Source of the DNA: Pseudomonas anatoliensis
GTDB taxonomy: Bacteria > Pseudomonadota > Gammaproteobacteria > Pseudomonadales > Pseudomonadaceae
Assembly (NCBI RefSeq): GCF_017976235.1
Contig: NZ_JACVHC010000008.1
Coordinates: 1 to 64,000 of the forward strand
DNA length: 64,000 nt
Direction: 5' to 3'
Part shown: positions 16,298 through 27,056 of the stretch, piece by piece
How positions within the stretch are numbered: the first letter of the stretch is position 1
Layout: each line of letters begins with the position of its first letter
Notes under the pieces: generated by a model
The model's input: only the letters and a program-made list of their open reading frames with translations
The model's database searches: none
Told to the model about the DNA's origin: nothing
Made by a program: the position numbers and the translations under genes

Positions 16298-16669
16298 ATG
16301 GCAACTATCAACCAGCTGGTACGTCAGCCGCGTAAGCGTATCGTCGAGAAATCCGACGTGCCTGCGCTGCAGAACTGCCCGCAACGTCGTGGCGTATGCA
16401 CCCGTGTGTATACCACCACGCCGAAAAAACCTAACTCGGCACTGCGTAAAGTATGCCGTGTGCGTCTGACCAACGGTTTCGAGGTTTCCTCGTACATCGG
16501 CGGTGAAGGCCACAACCTGCAAGAGCACAGCGTCGTACTGATCCGTGGCGGTCGTGTAAAAGACTTGCCAGGTGTTCGTTACCACACCGTTCGCGGTTCT
16601 TTGGATACTTCCGGCGTTAAAGGTCGTAACCAGGGTCGTTCGAAGTACGGTACCAAGCGTCCGAAGTAA
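16298..16669 (+). CDS. rpsL: 30S ribosomal protein S12
   Basis: S12 lies at the decoding centre and influences accuracy. It has 123 residues. Both streptomycin-linked lysines are wild type: TPKKPNS around residue 43-44 and GGRVKDLPG near residue 88. The ATG at 16298 follows GTGGAG. First gene of the str operon, downstream of a predicted promoter at 16178-16206. The coding sequence shows no resistance-type substitution at the classic positions. Confidence 0.98.
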
Positions 16670-16716
16670 TCGGCCGTTTTGCAGATTTTTATTTTATTGA
16701 GTCGATAAGAGTAAGG

Positions 16717-16746
16717 TCGGGCACGCATCCTTTGGATCTGTCCCGA
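16717..16746 (+). promoter_or_regulatory. Candidate S7 autoregulatory hairpin between rpsL and rpsG
   Basis: TCGGG/CCCGA (16717-16721 with 16742-16746) extends inward through AC/GT and ATCC-TTT-GGAT. In E. coli, S7 represses its own synthesis by binding the rpsL-rpsG intercistronic RNA. The position matches; binding is inferred, and the sequence has not been compared with the S7 consensus. Confidence 0.4.
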
Positions 16747-16776
16747 GCTAACCTGAAGACCGCTTGAGGGCTTATC

Positions 16777-17250
16777 ATGCCAAGACGTCGCGTAGCAGCA
16801 AAGCGTGAGATTCTGGACGATCCGAAATACGGAAGCCAGATCCTCGCCAAATTCATGAACCACGTTATGGAAAGCGGCAAGAAAGCCGTTGCCGAGCGTA
16901 TCGTTTATGGTGCCCTGGAAACCGTTGCGACCCGTAAGGCTGGCACCGATCCCCTGGAACTCTTCGAAAAAGCACTCGACGCCATCGCTCCGCTGGTCGA
17001 AGTGAAGTCGCGCCGCGTTGGTGGTGCTACTTACCAGGTTCCGGTCGAGGTTCGTCCTTCCCGTCGTAACGCTCTGGCAATGCGCTGGTTGGTAGACTTC
17101 GCACGTAAGCGTGGCGAGAAGTCTATGGCTCTGCGTTTGGCTGGCGAGCTGCTGGATGCTGCTGAAGGTAAAGGTGCTGCTGTTAAGAAGCGTGAAGACG
17201 TGCACCGTATGGCAGAAGCCAACAAAGCTTTCTCGCACTACCGCTTCTAA
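16777..17250 (+). CDS. rpsG: 30S ribosomal protein S7
   Basis: S7 initiates folding of the 3' major domain of 16S rRNA and contacts the E-site tRNA. It has 157 residues starting [10 protein letters not shown]. The family signature [20 protein letters not shown] is at about 22-41, and the beta-hairpin [17 protein letters not shown] follows. The ATG at 16777 is 107 bases past rpsL, a gap that holds a hairpin. fusA starts 30 bases after its stop. Confidence 0.97.
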   Translation: MPRRRVAAKREILDDPKYGSQILAKFMNHVMESGKKAVAERIVYGALETVATRKAGTDPLELFEKALDAIAPLVEVKSRRVGGATYQVPVEVRPSRRNALAMRWLVDFARKRGEKSMALRLAGELLDAAEGKGAAVKKREDVHRMAEANKAFSHYRF

Positions 17251-17280
17251 TTTTAGCTTCACTAATTTTGCGAGGGCTTT

Positions 17281-19386
17281 ATGGCTCGTACTACTCCGAT
17301 TAGTCGCTACCGTAACATCGGTATCGTCGCTCACGTGGATGCTGGTAAAACCACCACCACCGAGCGCGTCCTTTTTTACACTGGCAAAAGTCACAAAATG
17401 GGCGAGGTGCATGACGGCGCCGCGACCACAGACTGGATGGTTCAGGAGCAGGAGCGTGGTATTACCATTACTTCTGCTGCCATTACCGCCTTCTGGAAAG
17501 GTTCTGCTAAGCAGTACAAAGACGAGCACCGCTTCAACGTAATCGATACCCCGGGCCACGTAGACTTCACTATTGAAGTTGAACGTTCCCTGCGCGTACT
17601 CGACGGCGCTGTCGTTGTGTTCTGCGGTACTTCGGGTGTTGAGCCTCAGTCGGAAACCGTATGGCGTCAAGCCAACAAATACGGTGTTCCACGTCTTGTT
17701 TACGTAAACAAGATGGACCGTGCTGGTGCGAACTTCCTGCGCGTGATCGAACAGATCAAAAAGCGTCTGGGCCACACTCCGGTGCCAATCCAGTTGGCTA
17801 TCGGTTCAGAAGACAACTTCCAGGGTCAGATCGACCTGATCAACATGGAAGCTGTGTACTGGAATGATGCTGATAAAGGTATGGTTCCTGTTCGTAAGCC
17901 TATTCCTGAAGATATGCAGGAATTGGCTGCCGAATGGCGCGACAACATGGTTCAGGCTGCTGCCGAAGCCAACGAAGAGCTGATGAACAAGTACCTGGAA
18001 GGCGAAGAGCTGACGATCGAAGAGATCAAAGCTGCTTTGCGTCAGCGTACTATCGCCGGCGAAATCGTTCTGGCTGTTTGCGGTTCTTCCTTCAAGAACA
18101 AGGGTGTTCCCCTGGTTCTCGACGCCGTTATCGACTTCCTGCCTGCGCCAACCGATATTCCTGCTATCAAGGGCACTGACCCTGATAACGAGGAAATCGA
18201 GCTGGAGCGTCACGCAGACGATTCGGAGCCGTTCTCGGCTCTGGCGTTCAAGATCGCTACTGACCCATTCGTGGGTACTTTGACCTTCGTCCGTGTTTAC
18301 TCGGGCGTGTTGAACTCCGGCGACGGCGTGATCAACTCGGTTAAAGGCAAGAAAGAGCGCGTGGGTCGTATGGTGCAAATGCACGCAAACGCCCGTGAAG
18401 AGATCAAGGAAGTACGCGCTGGTGACATCGCGGCCCTGATCGGCATGAAGGACGTCACCACTGGTGAAACCCTCTGCAACGCTGACAAGCCAATCATTCT
18501 GGTTCGTATGGACTTCCCGGAGCCGGTTATTTCGGTTGCCGTAGAGCCTAAGACCAAGGATGACCAGGAAAAAATGGGTATCGCTCTGGGCAAGCTTGCT
18601 CAGGAAGATCCATCTTTCCGCGTTAAGACTGATGAAGAGACTGGTCAAACGATCATCTCCGGCATGGGCGAGCTGCACCTGGACATCCTGGTTGACCGGA
18701 TGCGCCGTGAGTTCAACGTCGAAGCCAACATCGGCAAGCCTCAGGTTTCCTATCGTGAGCGCATCACGAAGAACTGCGAAATCGAAGGCAAGTTCGTTCG
18801 CCAGTCCGGCGGTCGTGGCCAGTTCGGTCACTGCTGGATTCGTTTTGCTCCTGCTGACGAAGGTCAGGAAGGTCTGCAATTCGTGAACGAAGTAGTAGGT
18901 GGTGTGGTTCCTAAGGAATACATCCCGGCTATCCAGAAGGGTATCGAAGAGCAGATGAAGAACGGCGTTGTTGCCGGCTATCCGCTGATCGGCCTGAAGG
19001 CTACCGTGTTCGATGGTTCTTACCACGACGTCGACTCCAACGAGATGGCGTTTAAAGTGGCTGCTTCCATGGCGACCAAGCAACTGGCCCAGAAGGGTGG
19101 TGGTGAGTTGCTCGAGCCGATCATGGCTGTAGAGGTTGTTACGCCTGAAGACTATATGGGTGATGTCATGGGCGACCTTAACCGTCGTCGCGGCATGATT
19201 CAGGGTATGGAAGACACGGTCTCCGGCAAAGTAATTCGTGCTGAAGTTCCGCTGGGTGAAATGTTCGGTTATGCGACCGACGTTCGTTCCATGTCCCAGG
19301 GTCGCGCAAGCTACTCTATGGAATTCAAAAAATACGATACAGCCCCGTCGCACATCGTCGAGTCTGTTACCAAAAAACAAGGCTGA
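17281..19386 (+). CDS. fusA: Elongation factor G
   Basis: EF-G catalyses GTP-driven translocation and, with the recycling factor, ribosome splitting. It has 701 residues. The GTPase motifs are AHVDAGKTT (17-25), DTPGHVDF (88-95) and NKMD (142-145), followed by domains II-V, with the domain IV region GGRGQFGH. The ATG at 17281 follows GCGAGGG. Being in the str operon, this is the housekeeping copy; many pseudomonads carry a second fusA elsewhere. Confidence 0.97.
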   Translation: MARTTPISRYRNIGIVAHVDAGKTTTTERVLFYTGKSHKMGEVHDGAATTDWMVQEQERGITITSAAITAFWKGSAKQYKDEHRFNVIDTPGHVDFTIEVERSLRVLDGAVVVFCGTSGVEPQSETVWRQANKYGVPRLVYVNKMDRAGANFLRVIEQIKKRLGHTPVPIQLAIGSEDNFQGQIDLINMEAVYWNDADKGMVPVRKPIPEDMQELAAEWRDNMVQAAAEANEELMNKYLEGEELTIEEIKAALRQRTIAGEIVLAVCGSSFKNKGVPLVLDAVIDFLPAPTDIPAIKGTDPDNEEIELERHADDSEPFSALAFKIATDPFVGTLTFVRVYSGVLNSGDGVINSVKGKKERVGRMVQMHANAREEIKEVRAGDIAALIGMKDVTTGETLCNADKPIILVRMDFPEPVISVAVEPKTKDDQEKMGIALGKLAQEDPSFRVKTDEETGQTIISGMGELHLDILVDRMRREFNVEANIGKPQVSYRERITKNCEIEGKFVRQSGGRGQFGHCWIRFAPADEGQEGLQFVNEVVGGVVPKEYIPAIQKGIEEQMKNGVVAGYPLIGLKATVFDGSYHDVDSNEMAFKVAASMATKQLAQKGGGELLEPIMAVEVVTPEDYMGDVMGDLNRRRGMIQGMEDTVSGKVIRAEVPLGEMFGYATDVRSMSQGRASYSMEFKKYDTAPSHIVESVTKKQG

Positions 19387-19417
19387 TTCAGCCCCTTTAG
19401 GCTAGGAGTTAATTGTC

Positions 19418-20611
19418 GTGGCTAAAGAAAAATTTGATCGTTCCCTACCGCACGTCAACGTTGGCACCATCGGTCACGTTGACCACGGTAAAACCACTCT
19501 GACTGCTGCTCTGACTCGCGTTTGCTCCGAAGTTTTCGGTTCCGCAATCGTTGATTTCGACAAGATCGACAGCGCACCAGAAGAAAAAGCTCGTGGTATC
19601 ACCATCAACACCGCGCACGTTGAATACAACTCGCTGATCCGTCACTACGCTCACGTTGACTGCCCAGGTCACGCTGACTATGTGAAGAACATGATCACCG
19701 GTGCTGCTCAGATGGACGGCGCAATCCTGGTTTGCTCGGCCGCTGATGGTCCGATGCCGCAAACCCGTGAGCACATCCTGCTGTCCCGTCAGGTTGGCGT
19801 TCCGTACATCGTGGTTTTCCTGAACAAGGCTGACCTGGTAGACGACGCTGAGCTGCTGGAACTGGTTGAGATGGAAGTTCGCGACCTGCTGTCCACCTAT
19901 GACTTCCCAGGCGACGACACTCCGATCATCATCGGTTCGGCTCGTATGGCTCTGGAAGGCAAAGACGACAACGAAATGGGCACCACTGCCGTTCGTAAGC
20001 TGGTTGAGACTCTGGATACCTACATTCCGGATCCAGTTCGCGTAATCGACAAGCCGTTCCTGATGCCAATCGAAGACGTATTCTCGATCTCGGGTCGCGG
20101 TACTGTTGTGACTGGTCGTATCGAGCGCGGTATCGTTCGCGTTCAGGATCCACTGGAAATCGTTGGTCTGCGTGACACTACCGTCACCACCTGCACCGGT
20201 GTTGAAATGTTCCGTAAGCTGCTCGACGAAGGTCGTGCTGGCGAGAACTGCGGCGTGCTGCTGCGCGGCACCAAGCGTGACGACGTAGAGCGTGGCCAGG
20301 TTCTGGTTAAGCCGGGTTCGGTTAAGCCGCACACTACCTTCGAAGCTGAAGTGTACGTGTTGAGCAAAGAAGAAGGCGGTCGTCACACTCCGTTCTTCAA
20401 AGGCTACCGTCCACAGTTCTACTTCCGGACCACTGACGTGACCGGTAACTGCGAACTGCCGGAAGGCGTTGAAATGGTAATGCCAGGCGACAACATCAAA
20501 ATGGTTGTCACCCTGATCAAAACCATCGCAATGGAAGATGGTCTGCGTTTCGCTATCCGTGAAGGCGGTCGTACCGTCGGCGCTGGCGTCGTAGCCAAAA
20601 TCATCGCCTAA
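19418..20611 (+). CDS. tufA: Elongation factor Tu (str operon copy)
   Basis: This second EF-Tu gene encodes 397 residues and differs from the copy at 2857 only at residue 307 (Thr) and 397 (Ala). The start here is GTG at 19418 after TAGGAG, whereas the other copy uses ATG. By eye there are about 34 base differences in 1194, clustered near the start, at 20281-20400 and at the end. About 300 bases in the middle are identical, the usual footprint of gene conversion. It is the last gene of the str operon and is followed by a strong terminator. Confidence 0.98.
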   Translation: MAKEKFDRSLPHVNVGTIGHVDHGKTTLTAALTRVCSEVFGSAIVDFDKIDSAPEEKARGITINTAHVEYNSLIRHYAHVDCPGHADYVKNMITGAAQMDGAILVCSAADGPMPQTREHILLSRQVGVPYIVVFLNKADLVDDAELLELVEMEVRDLLSTYDFPGDDTPIIIGSARMALEGKDDNEMGTTAVRKLVETLDTYIPDPVRVIDKPFLMPIEDVFSISGRGTVVTGRIERGIVRVQDPLEIVGLRDTTVTTCTGVEMFRKLLDEGRAGENCGVLLRGTKRDDVERGQVLVKPGSVKPHTTFEAEVYVLSKEEGGRHTPFFKGYRPQFYFRTTDVTGNCELPEGVEMVMPGDNIKMVVTLIKTIAMEDGLRFAIREGGRTVGAGVVAKIIA

Positions 20612-20641
20612 CTCTTTTGAGTTAAATGATGAATTGAAAAA

Positions 20642-20668
20642 AGCCTCCGCTTAGCGGGGGCTTTTTTT
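20642..20668 (+). terminator. Rho-independent terminator of the str operon
   Basis: Stem AGCCTCCGC/GCGGGGGCT with a TTA loop, followed by seven T's. It ends seven bases before the -35 element of the S10 operon promoter. Confidence 0.92.
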
Positions 20669-20674
20669 ATTGGG

Positions 20675-20703
20675 TTGACACCTATCTGGGGCGTCTATAG
20701 AAT
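20675..20703 (+). promoter_or_regulatory. Predicted S10 operon promoter
   Basis: Perfect TTGACA (20675-20680), a 17-base spacer and TAGAAT (20698-20703), with a GC-rich sequence after it. The transcript would have a leader of only about 55 bases before rpsJ, too short for the long L4-responsive leader of E. coli. Confidence 0.85.
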
Positions 20704-20765
20704 TGCGCCTCCTTTTAACGGGCGTATTGCGCTCGGTGGGAATAGCAGCCGGAGTCTGAAATCCA

Positions 20766-21077
20766 ATGCAAAATCAGCAAATCCGTATCAGGTTGAAGGC
20801 TTTTGACCATCGCCTGATCGACCAATCCACCCAGGAAATCGTGGAAACCGCGAAACGTACTGGTGCTCAAGTGCGTGGTCCAATTCCACTGCCTACCCGT
20901 AAAGAGCGGTTCACCGTTCTGGTCTCTCCGCACGTCAACAAAGACGCGCGTGACCAGTACGAGATCCGTACTCATAAGCGCGTTCTGGACATCGTCCAGC
21001 CAACGGATAAAACCGTTGATGCGCTTATGAAGCTTGATCTTGCGGCCGGTGTGGAAGTACAGATCAGCCTCGGCTAA
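20766..21077 (+). CDS. rpsJ: 30S ribosomal protein S10
   Basis: S10 (NusE) is part of the 30S head and also joins NusB in antitermination complexes on rRNA transcripts. It has 103 residues, with [19 protein letters not shown] and the [15 protein letters not shown] loop region typical of the family. The ATG at 20766 starts the S10 operon about 60 bases after the predicted promoter. Confidence 0.97.
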
Positions 21078-21157
21078 GACTCGGTCTTAGTCGTGTAACG
21101 CTCTGAAATGGGCGGCCATAGCGGGTGAAAGCCCCGTACACTCATGAGGTTTACAAC

Positions 21158-21793
21158 ATGACTATTGGTGTAGTCGGTCGTAAATGCGGTATGACCCGTA
21201 TTTTCACCGAAGAAGGTGTCTCCATTCCGGTCACGGTCATTGAGATCGAACCGAATCGCGTCACCCAGTTCAAAACTGAAGAGACCGATGGCTATCGTGC
21301 AGTGCAAGTCACTGTAGGCGAGCGTCGTGCTTCGCGTGTTACAGCAGCTCAGGCTGGCCACTTCGCTAAGGCGAACGTTGCCGCTGGTCGCACTGTCATG
21401 GAGTTCCGTCTTGAAGAAGGCGACTACCAGGCTGGCGATCTGATCAACGCTGAAATCTTCGCCGCTGGTCAACTGGTTGATGTAACCGGTCAGTCCAAGG
21501 GTAAAGGCTTCCAGGGTACGATCAAGCGTTGGAATTTCCGCGGGCAAGATAACACCCACGGTAACTCCGTATCCCACCGCGTCCCAGGCTCTATCGGCCA
21601 GTGCCAGACTCCTGGTCGTGTATTCAAGGGCAAAAAAATGTCCGGTCATATGGGCGCTGAGCGCGTGACCGTGCAGTCCCTGGAAGTAGTGCGCGTGGAC
21701 GCTGAACGCAATCTGTTGTTGGTCAAGGGCGCTGTTCCTGGCGCTACTGGCGGCAATCTGGTTGTACGTCCAGCAGCCAAGGCTCGCGGTTAA
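21158..21793 (+). CDS. rplC: 50S ribosomal protein L3
   Basis: L3 nucleates 50S assembly, and its long loop reaches the peptidyl-transferase centre. It has 211 residues starting [16 protein letters not shown]. The central family motif is [14 protein letters not shown], followed by [26 protein letters not shown] (given here as two overlapping signatures [15 protein letters not shown] and [10 protein letters not shown]). ATG 21158 with GAGGT upstream was chosen over an in-frame GTG at 21125 that would add 11 unrelated residues. rplD follows after 12 bases. Confidence 0.96.
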   Translation: MTIGVVGRKCGMTRIFTEEGVSIPVTVIEIEPNRVTQFKTEETDGYRAVQVTVGERRASRVTAAQAGHFAKANVAAGRTVMEFRLEEGDYQAGDLINAEIFAAGQLVDVTGQSKGKGFQGTIKRWNFRGQDNTHGNSVSHRVPGSIGQCQTPGRVFKGKKMSGHMGAERVTVQSLEVVRVDAERNLLLVKGAVPGATGGNLVVRPAAKARG

Positions 21794-21805
21794 GGGGAAG
21801 CTGAC

Positions 21806-22408
21806 ATGCAATTAAATGTAAATGACGCTCAAGCGATCGAAGTTTCCGAACTGACATTTGGCGGCGAATTCAACGAGACGCTGGTTCACCAAGCAGTCGT
21901 GGCCTACATGGCCGGCGGCCGTCAAGGTAGCAAGCAGCAAAAGACCCGTTCCGACGTTCGTGGTGGCGGTAAGCGCCCATGGCGTCAGAAAGGTACTGGC
22001 CGTGCTCGTGCCGGTACTATCCGTAGCCCAATCTGGCGTGGCGGCGGTACCACTTTCGCAGCTCGTCCACAGGATCACTCCCAGAAGCTGAACAAGAAGA
22101 TGTATCGCGCAGCAATGCGTTCCATCCTTGCTGAGCTGGTGCGTACTGATCGTCTGATCGTGGTTCAGGATTTCGCTGTTGAAACTCCAAAAACCAAAGA
22201 TCTGCTGGGCAAGCTGAACAACATGAGCCTGACCGATGTTCTCATCGTGTCGGACGCTGTTGATCAGAACCTGTACCTGGCTGCTCGTAACCTGCCGCAC
22301 GTAGATGTACGTGACGTTCAAGGTTCCGATCCAGTTAGTCTGATCGCATACGACAAGGTGTTGATCACCGTGTCGGCCGTGAAGAAATTCGAGGAGCTGC
22401 TGGGATGA
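21806..22408 (+). CDS. rplD: 50S ribosomal protein L4
   Basis: L4 lines the peptide exit tunnel with an extended loop. In E. coli it also represses the S10 operon and inhibits RNase E. It has 200 residues. The tunnel loop contains [20 protein letters not shown], and the globular part ends [12 protein letters not shown] 21806 follows GGGGAAG. Its end overlaps rplW by four bases (ATGA). The short S10 leader makes E. coli-style L4 feedback unlikely here. Confidence 0.97.
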
Positions 22409-22704
22409 ACCAGGAACGCGTATTTAAAGTTCTGCTTGGCCCGCACGTTTCCGAAAAGGCTACGGTTCTGGCTGACAAGAAAGGCCAGTTCGTTTTCAAG
22501 GTTGCAACTGACGCAACCAAGCTGGAAATCAAGAAGGCCGTCGAAAGCCTGTTCAGCGTGAAAGTTGAGCGTGTTACTACCCTGAACGTTCTGGGTAAGA
22601 GCAAGCGCACGGCTCGCGGTCTGGGCAAGCGCAATGACTGGAAGAAGGCAGTTATCTCCCTTCAGCCAGGCCAAGATCTCGATTTCAGCAGCAGTGCTGA
22701 GTAA
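22405..22704 (+). CDS. rplW: 50S ribosomal protein L23
   Basis: L23 sits at the tunnel exit and is the docking site for trigger factor and signal recognition particle. It has 99 residues starting [19 protein letters not shown]. The internal motif [17 protein letters not shown] corresponds to the loop entering the tunnel. The ATGA overlap with rplD indicates coupled translation. rplB follows 14 bases after the stop. Confidence 0.97.
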
Positions 22705-22718
22705 GGAAGGGGTGCATC

Positions 22719-23543
22719 ATGGCAATCGTTAAATGCAAACCGACTTCCCCTGGCCGCCGTTTTGTGGTCAAGGTGGTCAACCAGGAGCTGCATAAAGGCG
22801 CTCCTCACGCACCGCTGCTCGAGAAAAAATCGAAGACTGGTGGTCGTAACAACAATGGCCGTATTACTACCCGTCATATCGGTGGTGGTCATAAGCAGCA
22901 TTACCGTATGGTCGACTTCCGTCGCAACGACAAAGATGGCATTCCAGCCACTGTTGAGCGTATCGAATACGATCCAAACCGTACTGCTCACATTGCTCTT
23001 ATGTTGTACGCAGACGGCGAACGCCGTTACATCATCGCCCCTAAAGGCGTGAGCGCTGGCGACCAGCTGATTTCGGGTGCTTTGGCTCCGATCAAGCCGG
23101 GCAACCAGTTGCAACTGCGCAGCATTCCAGTTGGTAGCACCGTACACGGCATCGAATTGAAGCCAGGTAAAGGCGCGCAGATCGCTCGTTCCGCTGGTGC
23201 TTCGGCACAGCTGATCGCTCGTGAAGGCGTGTACGTTACCCTGCGTCTTCGCTCCGGTGAGATGCGTAAAGTCCTGGCTGAATGCCGTGCGACCCTGGGC
23301 GAAGTCTCGAACTCCGAGCACAGCCTGCGTTCGCTGGGTAAAGCTGGTGCCAAACGCTGGCGTGGCGTTCGCCCAACCGTTCGTGGTGTTGCCATGAACC
23401 CGGTTGACCACCCACATGGTGGTGGTGAAGGTCGTACCTCTGGTGGTCGTCATCCGGTATCGCCATGGGGCTTCCCGACTAAGGGCGCGAAGACTCGTGG
23501 TAATAAGCGTACCGACAAAATGATCGTCCGTCGTCGCAAGTAA
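22719..23543 (+). CDS. rplB: 50S ribosomal protein L2
   Basis: L2 is required for subunit association and peptidyl-transferase activity. It has 274 residues. Conserved blocks include [20 protein letters not shown], and the C-terminal signature [18 protein letters not shown] contains the His229-equivalent histidine. ATG 22719 follows GGAAGGGG. It is in the normal S10 position between L23 and S19. Confidence 0.98.
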   Translation: MAIVKCKPTSPGRRFVVKVVNQELHKGAPHAPLLEKKSKTGGRNNNGRITTRHIGGGHKQHYRMVDFRRNDKDGIPATVERIEYDPNRTAHIALMLYADGERRYIIAPKGVSAGDQLISGALAPIKPGNQLQLRSIPVGSTVHGIELKPGKGAQIARSAGASAQLIAREGVYVTLRLRSGEMRKVLAECRATLGEVSNSEHSLRSLGKAGAKRWRGVRPTVRGVAMNPVDHPHGGGEGRTSGGRHPVSPWGFPTKGAKTRGNKRTDKMIVRRRK

Positions 23544-23559
23544 ATAGAGGGATACGACA

Positions 23560-23835
23560 GTGCCACGTTCTCTGAAAAAAGGTCCTTTTATTGATCTTCA
23601 CCTACTGAAGAAGATCGAAGTGGCGGCGGAAAAGAACGATCGCAAACCAATTAAGACTTGGTCGCGTCGTTCTATGATCCTGCCACAAATGGTCGGTCTG
23701 ACCATCGCAGTACACAACGGTCGTCAACACGTCCCAGTTCTCGTTAACGAAGACATGGTCGGCCACAAACTGGGCGAGTTTGCCGGTACCCGCACTTATC
23801 GTGGGCACGTGGCAGACAAGAAAGCCAAGCGTTAA
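23560..23835 (+). CDS. rpsS: 30S ribosomal protein S19
   Basis: S19 binds the 30S head together with S13 and contacts the A-site finger bridge. It has 91 residues starting [18 protein letters not shown]. The C-terminal signature [14 protein letters not shown] is followed by a basic tail. The start is a GTG at 23560 after AGAGGG. rplV begins 11 bases downstream. Confidence 0.97.
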   Translation: MPRSLKKGPFIDLHLLKKIEVAAEKNDRKPIKTWSRRSMILPQMVGLTIAVHNGRQHVPVLVNEDMVGHKLGEFAGTRTYRGHVADKKAKR

Positions 23836-23846
23836 GGGGTTAGGAA

Positions 23847-24179
23847 ATGGAAGTAGCCGCTAAGTTGTCGGGCGCTCGAATCTCCGCCCAGAAAGCCCGC
23901 TTGGTCGCCGACCAGATTCGCGGGAAGAAGGTGGGCGAAGCGCTCAACTTGTTGGCTTTCAGCAGTAAGAAAGCCGCCGAGATCATGAAGAAAGTGCTGG
24001 AGTCGGCCGTAGCCAACGCCGAGCATAACGAAGGCGCAGACGTTGATGACCTGAAGGTCAGCACCGTTTTCGTCAACGAAGGGCGTTCGCTGAAGCGCAT
24101 CATGCCACGTGCCAAAGGCCGTGCTGATCGCATCGTCAAGCGGTCTTGCCATATCACTGTCAAGGTTGCTGACAAGTAA
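23847..24179 (+). CDS. rplV: 50S ribosomal protein L22
   Basis: L22 touches all 23S domains and narrows the exit tunnel with a beta-hairpin. It has 110 residues. The motif [15 protein letters not shown] is near the N terminus, and the tunnel hairpin [14 protein letters not shown] is intact, with no deletion of the kind linked to macrolide resistance. ATG 23847 follows GGGTTAGG. rpsC starts 13 bases later. Confidence 0.97.
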
Positions 24180-24192
24180 CGGAGTCGAAGAG

Positions 24193-24879
24193 ATGGGTCA
24201 GAAAGTACATCCCATTGGCATTCGCCTGGGAATCGTCAAGGAGCACACCTCCGTCTGGTACGCAGACGGTCGGACTTATGCGGACTATTTGTTCGCTGAT
24301 CTGAAGGTGCGTGAGTATCTCCAAGACAAACTAAAAAGCGCGTCCGTAAGCCGTATCGATATCCATCGTCCGGCGCAAACTGCACGTATCACCATCCACA
24401 CCGCTCGTCCAGGTATCGTTATCGGGAAGAAAGGTGAAGATGTTGAGAAACTGCGTCAGGACCTGACCAAGCAAATGGGTGTGCCTGTGCACATCAATAT
24501 CGAAGAGATCCGTAAGCCGGAGCTCGACGGTATGCTGGTTGCGCAGAGCGTAGCTCAGCAGCTGGAGCGTCGCGTTATGTTCCGTCGCGCTATGAAGCGC
24601 GCTGTACAAAACGCCATGCGCATTGGTGCCAAAGGCATCAAAATCCAAGTGAGCGGTCGTCTCGGCGGTGCTGAAATCGCACGTACTGAATGGTATCGCG
24701 AAGGTCGTGTGCCACTGCACACCCTGCGTGCCGACATCGACTATGCCAACTACGAAGCTCACACCACTTATGGTGTGATCGGTGTAAAGGTTTGGATCTT
24801 CAAAGGCGAAGTAATTGGTGGTCGCCAAGAAGAACTGAAACCACAAGCACCAGCGCCTCGTAAAAAAGCTGCTAAGTAA
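24193..24879 (+). CDS. rpsC: 30S ribosomal protein S3
   Basis: S3 lies at the mRNA entry channel and helps unwind mRNA structure. It has 228 residues starting [23 protein letters not shown] domain carries the [15 protein letters not shown] motif, and the C-terminal domain has [23 protein letters not shown] 24193 after GGAGTCGAAGAG is correct. An open frame extends 84 bases upstream into rplV, but that part is out of keeping with the family start. Confidence 0.97.
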
Positions 24880-24891
24880 GGGGTACGCCAA

Positions 24892-25305
24892 ATGTTGCAA
24901 CCTAAGCGTACGAAGTTCCGCAAGCAGATGACAGGTCACAACCGTGGCCTGGCTCAGCGCGGTAGCAAAGTCAGCTTCGGCGAGTTCGCGCTGAAGTCTG
25001 TAGCTCGTGGTCGTCTCACCGCTCGTCAGATCGAGTCAGCGCGTCGTGCTCTGACCCGTCACGTTAAACGTGGCGGCAAGATCTGGATCCGTGTATTCCC
25101 GGACAAGCCGATCTCCAAAAAGCCTCTCGAGGTTCGTATGGGTAAAGGTAAGGGTAACGTGGAATACTGGGTTGCCCAGATTCAGCCAGGCAAAGTCCTG
25201 TATGAAATCGAGGGTGTAACTGAAGAGCTGGCGCGTGAGGCTTTTGCCCTGGCTGCTGCAAAGCTGCCGCTCGCCACCGCCTTTGTTAAACGGACGGTGA
25301 TGTGA
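24892..25305 (+). CDS. rplP: 50S ribosomal protein L16
   Basis: L16 stabilises A-site tRNA near the peptidyl-transferase centre. It has 137 residues starting [19 protein letters not shown]. Conserved features are the [18 protein letters not shown] helix and the loop [16 protein letters not shown] around the hydroxylated arginine known from E. coli (Arg81). Its TGA stop overlaps the rpmC ATG. Confidence 0.97.
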
Positions 25306-25496
25306 TGAAAGCGAATGAACTTCGTGAAAAATCCGCACAGCAGCTGAACGAGCAACTGCTCGGCTTGCTGCGCGACCAGTTCAATCTGCGTATGCAGAAA
25401 GCAACTGGCCAGTTGGGGCAGTCTCATCTGCTCTCGCAAGTTAAGCGTGACATCGCTCGCGTGAAGACTGTGCTTAACCAGCAGGCAGGTAAGTGA
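25305..25496 (+). CDS. rpmC: 50S ribosomal protein L29
   Basis: L29 is a two-helix protein beside L23 at the tunnel exit. It has 63 residues starting [17 protein letters not shown] and ending QQAGK. The ATG at 25305 shares one base with the L16 stop. A GTG one codon upstream would only add a methionine. The gene reads as a coiled helical hairpin throughout. Confidence 0.96.
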
Positions 25497-25498
25497 TC

Positions 25499-25765
25499 AT
25501 GGCTGAAGCCGAAAAAACTGTCCGTACGCTGACTGGCCGTGTTGTCAGCGACAAGATGGACAAAACCATCACCGTTCTGATCGAGCGTCGCGTAAAGCAC
25601 CCGATCTACGGTAAATATGTTAAGCGTTCGACTAAGCTGCACGCGCACGACGAAACCAATCAGTGCCACATCGGCGACAAAGTCACTATTCGTGAAACTC
25701 GTCCGATGGCCAAGACCAAGTCTTGGGCACTGGTTGATGTTCTCGAACGCGCTGTGGAAGTCTAA
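25499..25765 (+). CDS. rpsQ: 30S ribosomal protein S17
   Basis: S17 is a primary 16S-binding OB-fold protein. It has 88 residues, [20 protein letters not shown] onward, with the family signature [11 protein letters not shown] and the [18 protein letters not shown] strand pair. ATG 25499, two bases after the L29 stop, gives the normal start; an in-frame GTG at 25493 lies inside rpmC. It ends the S10 operon gene set in the E. coli sense. Confidence 0.96.
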   Translation: MAEAEKTVRTLTGRVVSDKMDKTITVLIERRVKHPIYGKYVKRSTKLHAHDETNQCHIGDKVTIRETRPMAKTKSWALVDVLERAVEV

Positions 25766-25788
25766 GGACTAGGGGTCGGAGAAATTAT

Positions 25789-26157
25789 ATGATTCAGACT
25801 CAATCCATGCTCGATGTGGCCGATAACAGCGGCGCTCGCCGTGTTATGTGCATCAAGGTGCTGGGTGGCTCCCATCGTCGTTACGCTGGTATCGGTGACA
25901 TCATCAAAGTTACCGTGAAGGAAGCAATTCCTCGCGGTAAAGTGAAAAAAGGCCAAGTGATGACTGCTGTTGTAGTCCGCACTCGTCACGGCGTACGTCG
26001 TGCTGATGGCTCCATTATCCGCTTTGATGGCAACGCTGCTGTTCTTCTGAACAACAAGCAAGAGCCGATCGGCACCCGTATCTTTGGGCCAGTGACCCGT
26101 GAACTTCGTACTGAGAAGTTCATGAAGATCGTCTCGCTCGCCCCAGAAGTGCTGTAA
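25789..26157 (+). CDS. rplN: 50S ribosomal protein L14
   Basis: L14 forms an intersubunit bridge with 16S helix 44 and is the docking site for the silencing factor RsfS. It has 122 residues starting [20 protein letters not shown]. The conserved block [20 protein letters not shown] is at about 70-90. ATG 25789 follows GGTCGGAGAA. The gap to rpsQ is only 23 bases, with no promoter seen, so S10 and spc genes are likely one transcript here. Confidence 0.97.
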   Translation: MIQTQSMLDVADNSGARRVMCIKVLGGSHRRYAGIGDIIKVTVKEAIPRGKVKKGQVMTAVVVRTRHGVRRADGSIIRFDGNAAVLLNNKQEPIGTRIFGPVTRELRTEKFMKIVSLAPEVL

Positions 26158-26168
26158 GGAGATCCGAC

Positions 26169-26483
26169 ATGCAAAAGATTCGTCGTGACGACGAGATCAT
26201 CGTGATCGCCGGCAAAGACAAAGGTAAGCGCGGTAAGGTGCTGAAGGTTCTTGCTGACAACCGTCTGGTTGTTGGTGGTCTGAACCTGGTCAAGCGTCAT
26301 ACCAAGCCTAACCCGATGTCGGGCGTACAAGGCGGTATCGTCGAGAAAGAAGCGCCACTGCACGCTTCTAACGTAGCCATCTTCAATGGCGAAACCAACA
26401 AGGCTGACCGCGTTGGTTTCAAAGTAGAAGAAGGTAAGAAAATTCGTGTCTTCAAGTCGACCCAAAAAGCGGTTGATGCTTGA
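26169..26483 (+). CDS. rplX: 50S ribosomal protein L24
   Basis: L24 is one of the assembly-initiator proteins and carries a KOW motif. It has 104 residues: [20 protein letters not shown] gives the KOW loop, followed by [14 protein letters not shown] 26169 follows AAGGAGATCC. In E. coli the S8 repressor site lies near the next junction; I did not recognise its core in the 20-base gap to rplE. Confidence 0.97.
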   Translation: MQKIRRDDEIIVIAGKDKGKRGKVLKVLADNRLVVGGLNLVKRHTKPNPMSGVQGGIVEKEAPLHASNVAIFNGETNKADRVGFKVEEGKKIRVFKSTQKAVDA

Positions 26484-26503
26484 ACACTGCTAGGTAGAAG
26501 ACC

Positions 26504-27043
26504 ATGGCACGACTAAAAGAGATTTACCGGAAGGAAATCGCTCCGAAACTTAAGGAAGAACTTAAGCTTTCGAACGTGATGGAAGTTCCGCGCGTTACCA
26601 AAATCACCCTGAACATGGGTCTGGGCGAAGCGATCGGCGACAAAAAAGTCATCGAGCACGCTGTTGCTGACCTGGAAAAGATCACCGGCCAAAAAGTCGT
26701 TGTGACCTACGCTCGTAAATCCATCGCTGGCTTTAAAGTCCGCGAAGGATGGCCGATCGGTGTCAAGGTGACTCTGCGCCGTGAGCGTATGTATGAGTTC
26801 CTGGATCGTCTGCTGTCGATCTCCCTGCCTCGGGTTCGCGACTTCCGCGGCCTGAATGCCAAGTCCTTCGATGGTCGTGGTAACTACAGCATGGGCGTAA
26901 AAGAGCAGATCATTTTCCCGGAAATCGACTACGACAAGATCGATGCTCTCCGCGGTCTGGACATTACCCTGACCACCACTGCCAAGAACGATGATGAAGG
27001 CCGCGCTCTGCTGCGCGCTTTCAAATTCCCGTTCCGCAACTGA
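26504..27043 (+). CDS. rplE: 50S ribosomal protein L5
   Basis: L5 holds 5S rRNA in the central protuberance and contacts P-site tRNA. It has 179 residues, with [18 protein letters not shown] near the N terminus and [20 protein letters not shown] further on. ATG 26504 follows AGGTAGAAG. rpsN begins 13 bases after the stop. Confidence 0.97.
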
Positions 27044-27056
27044 TTGGAGTAGGAAA

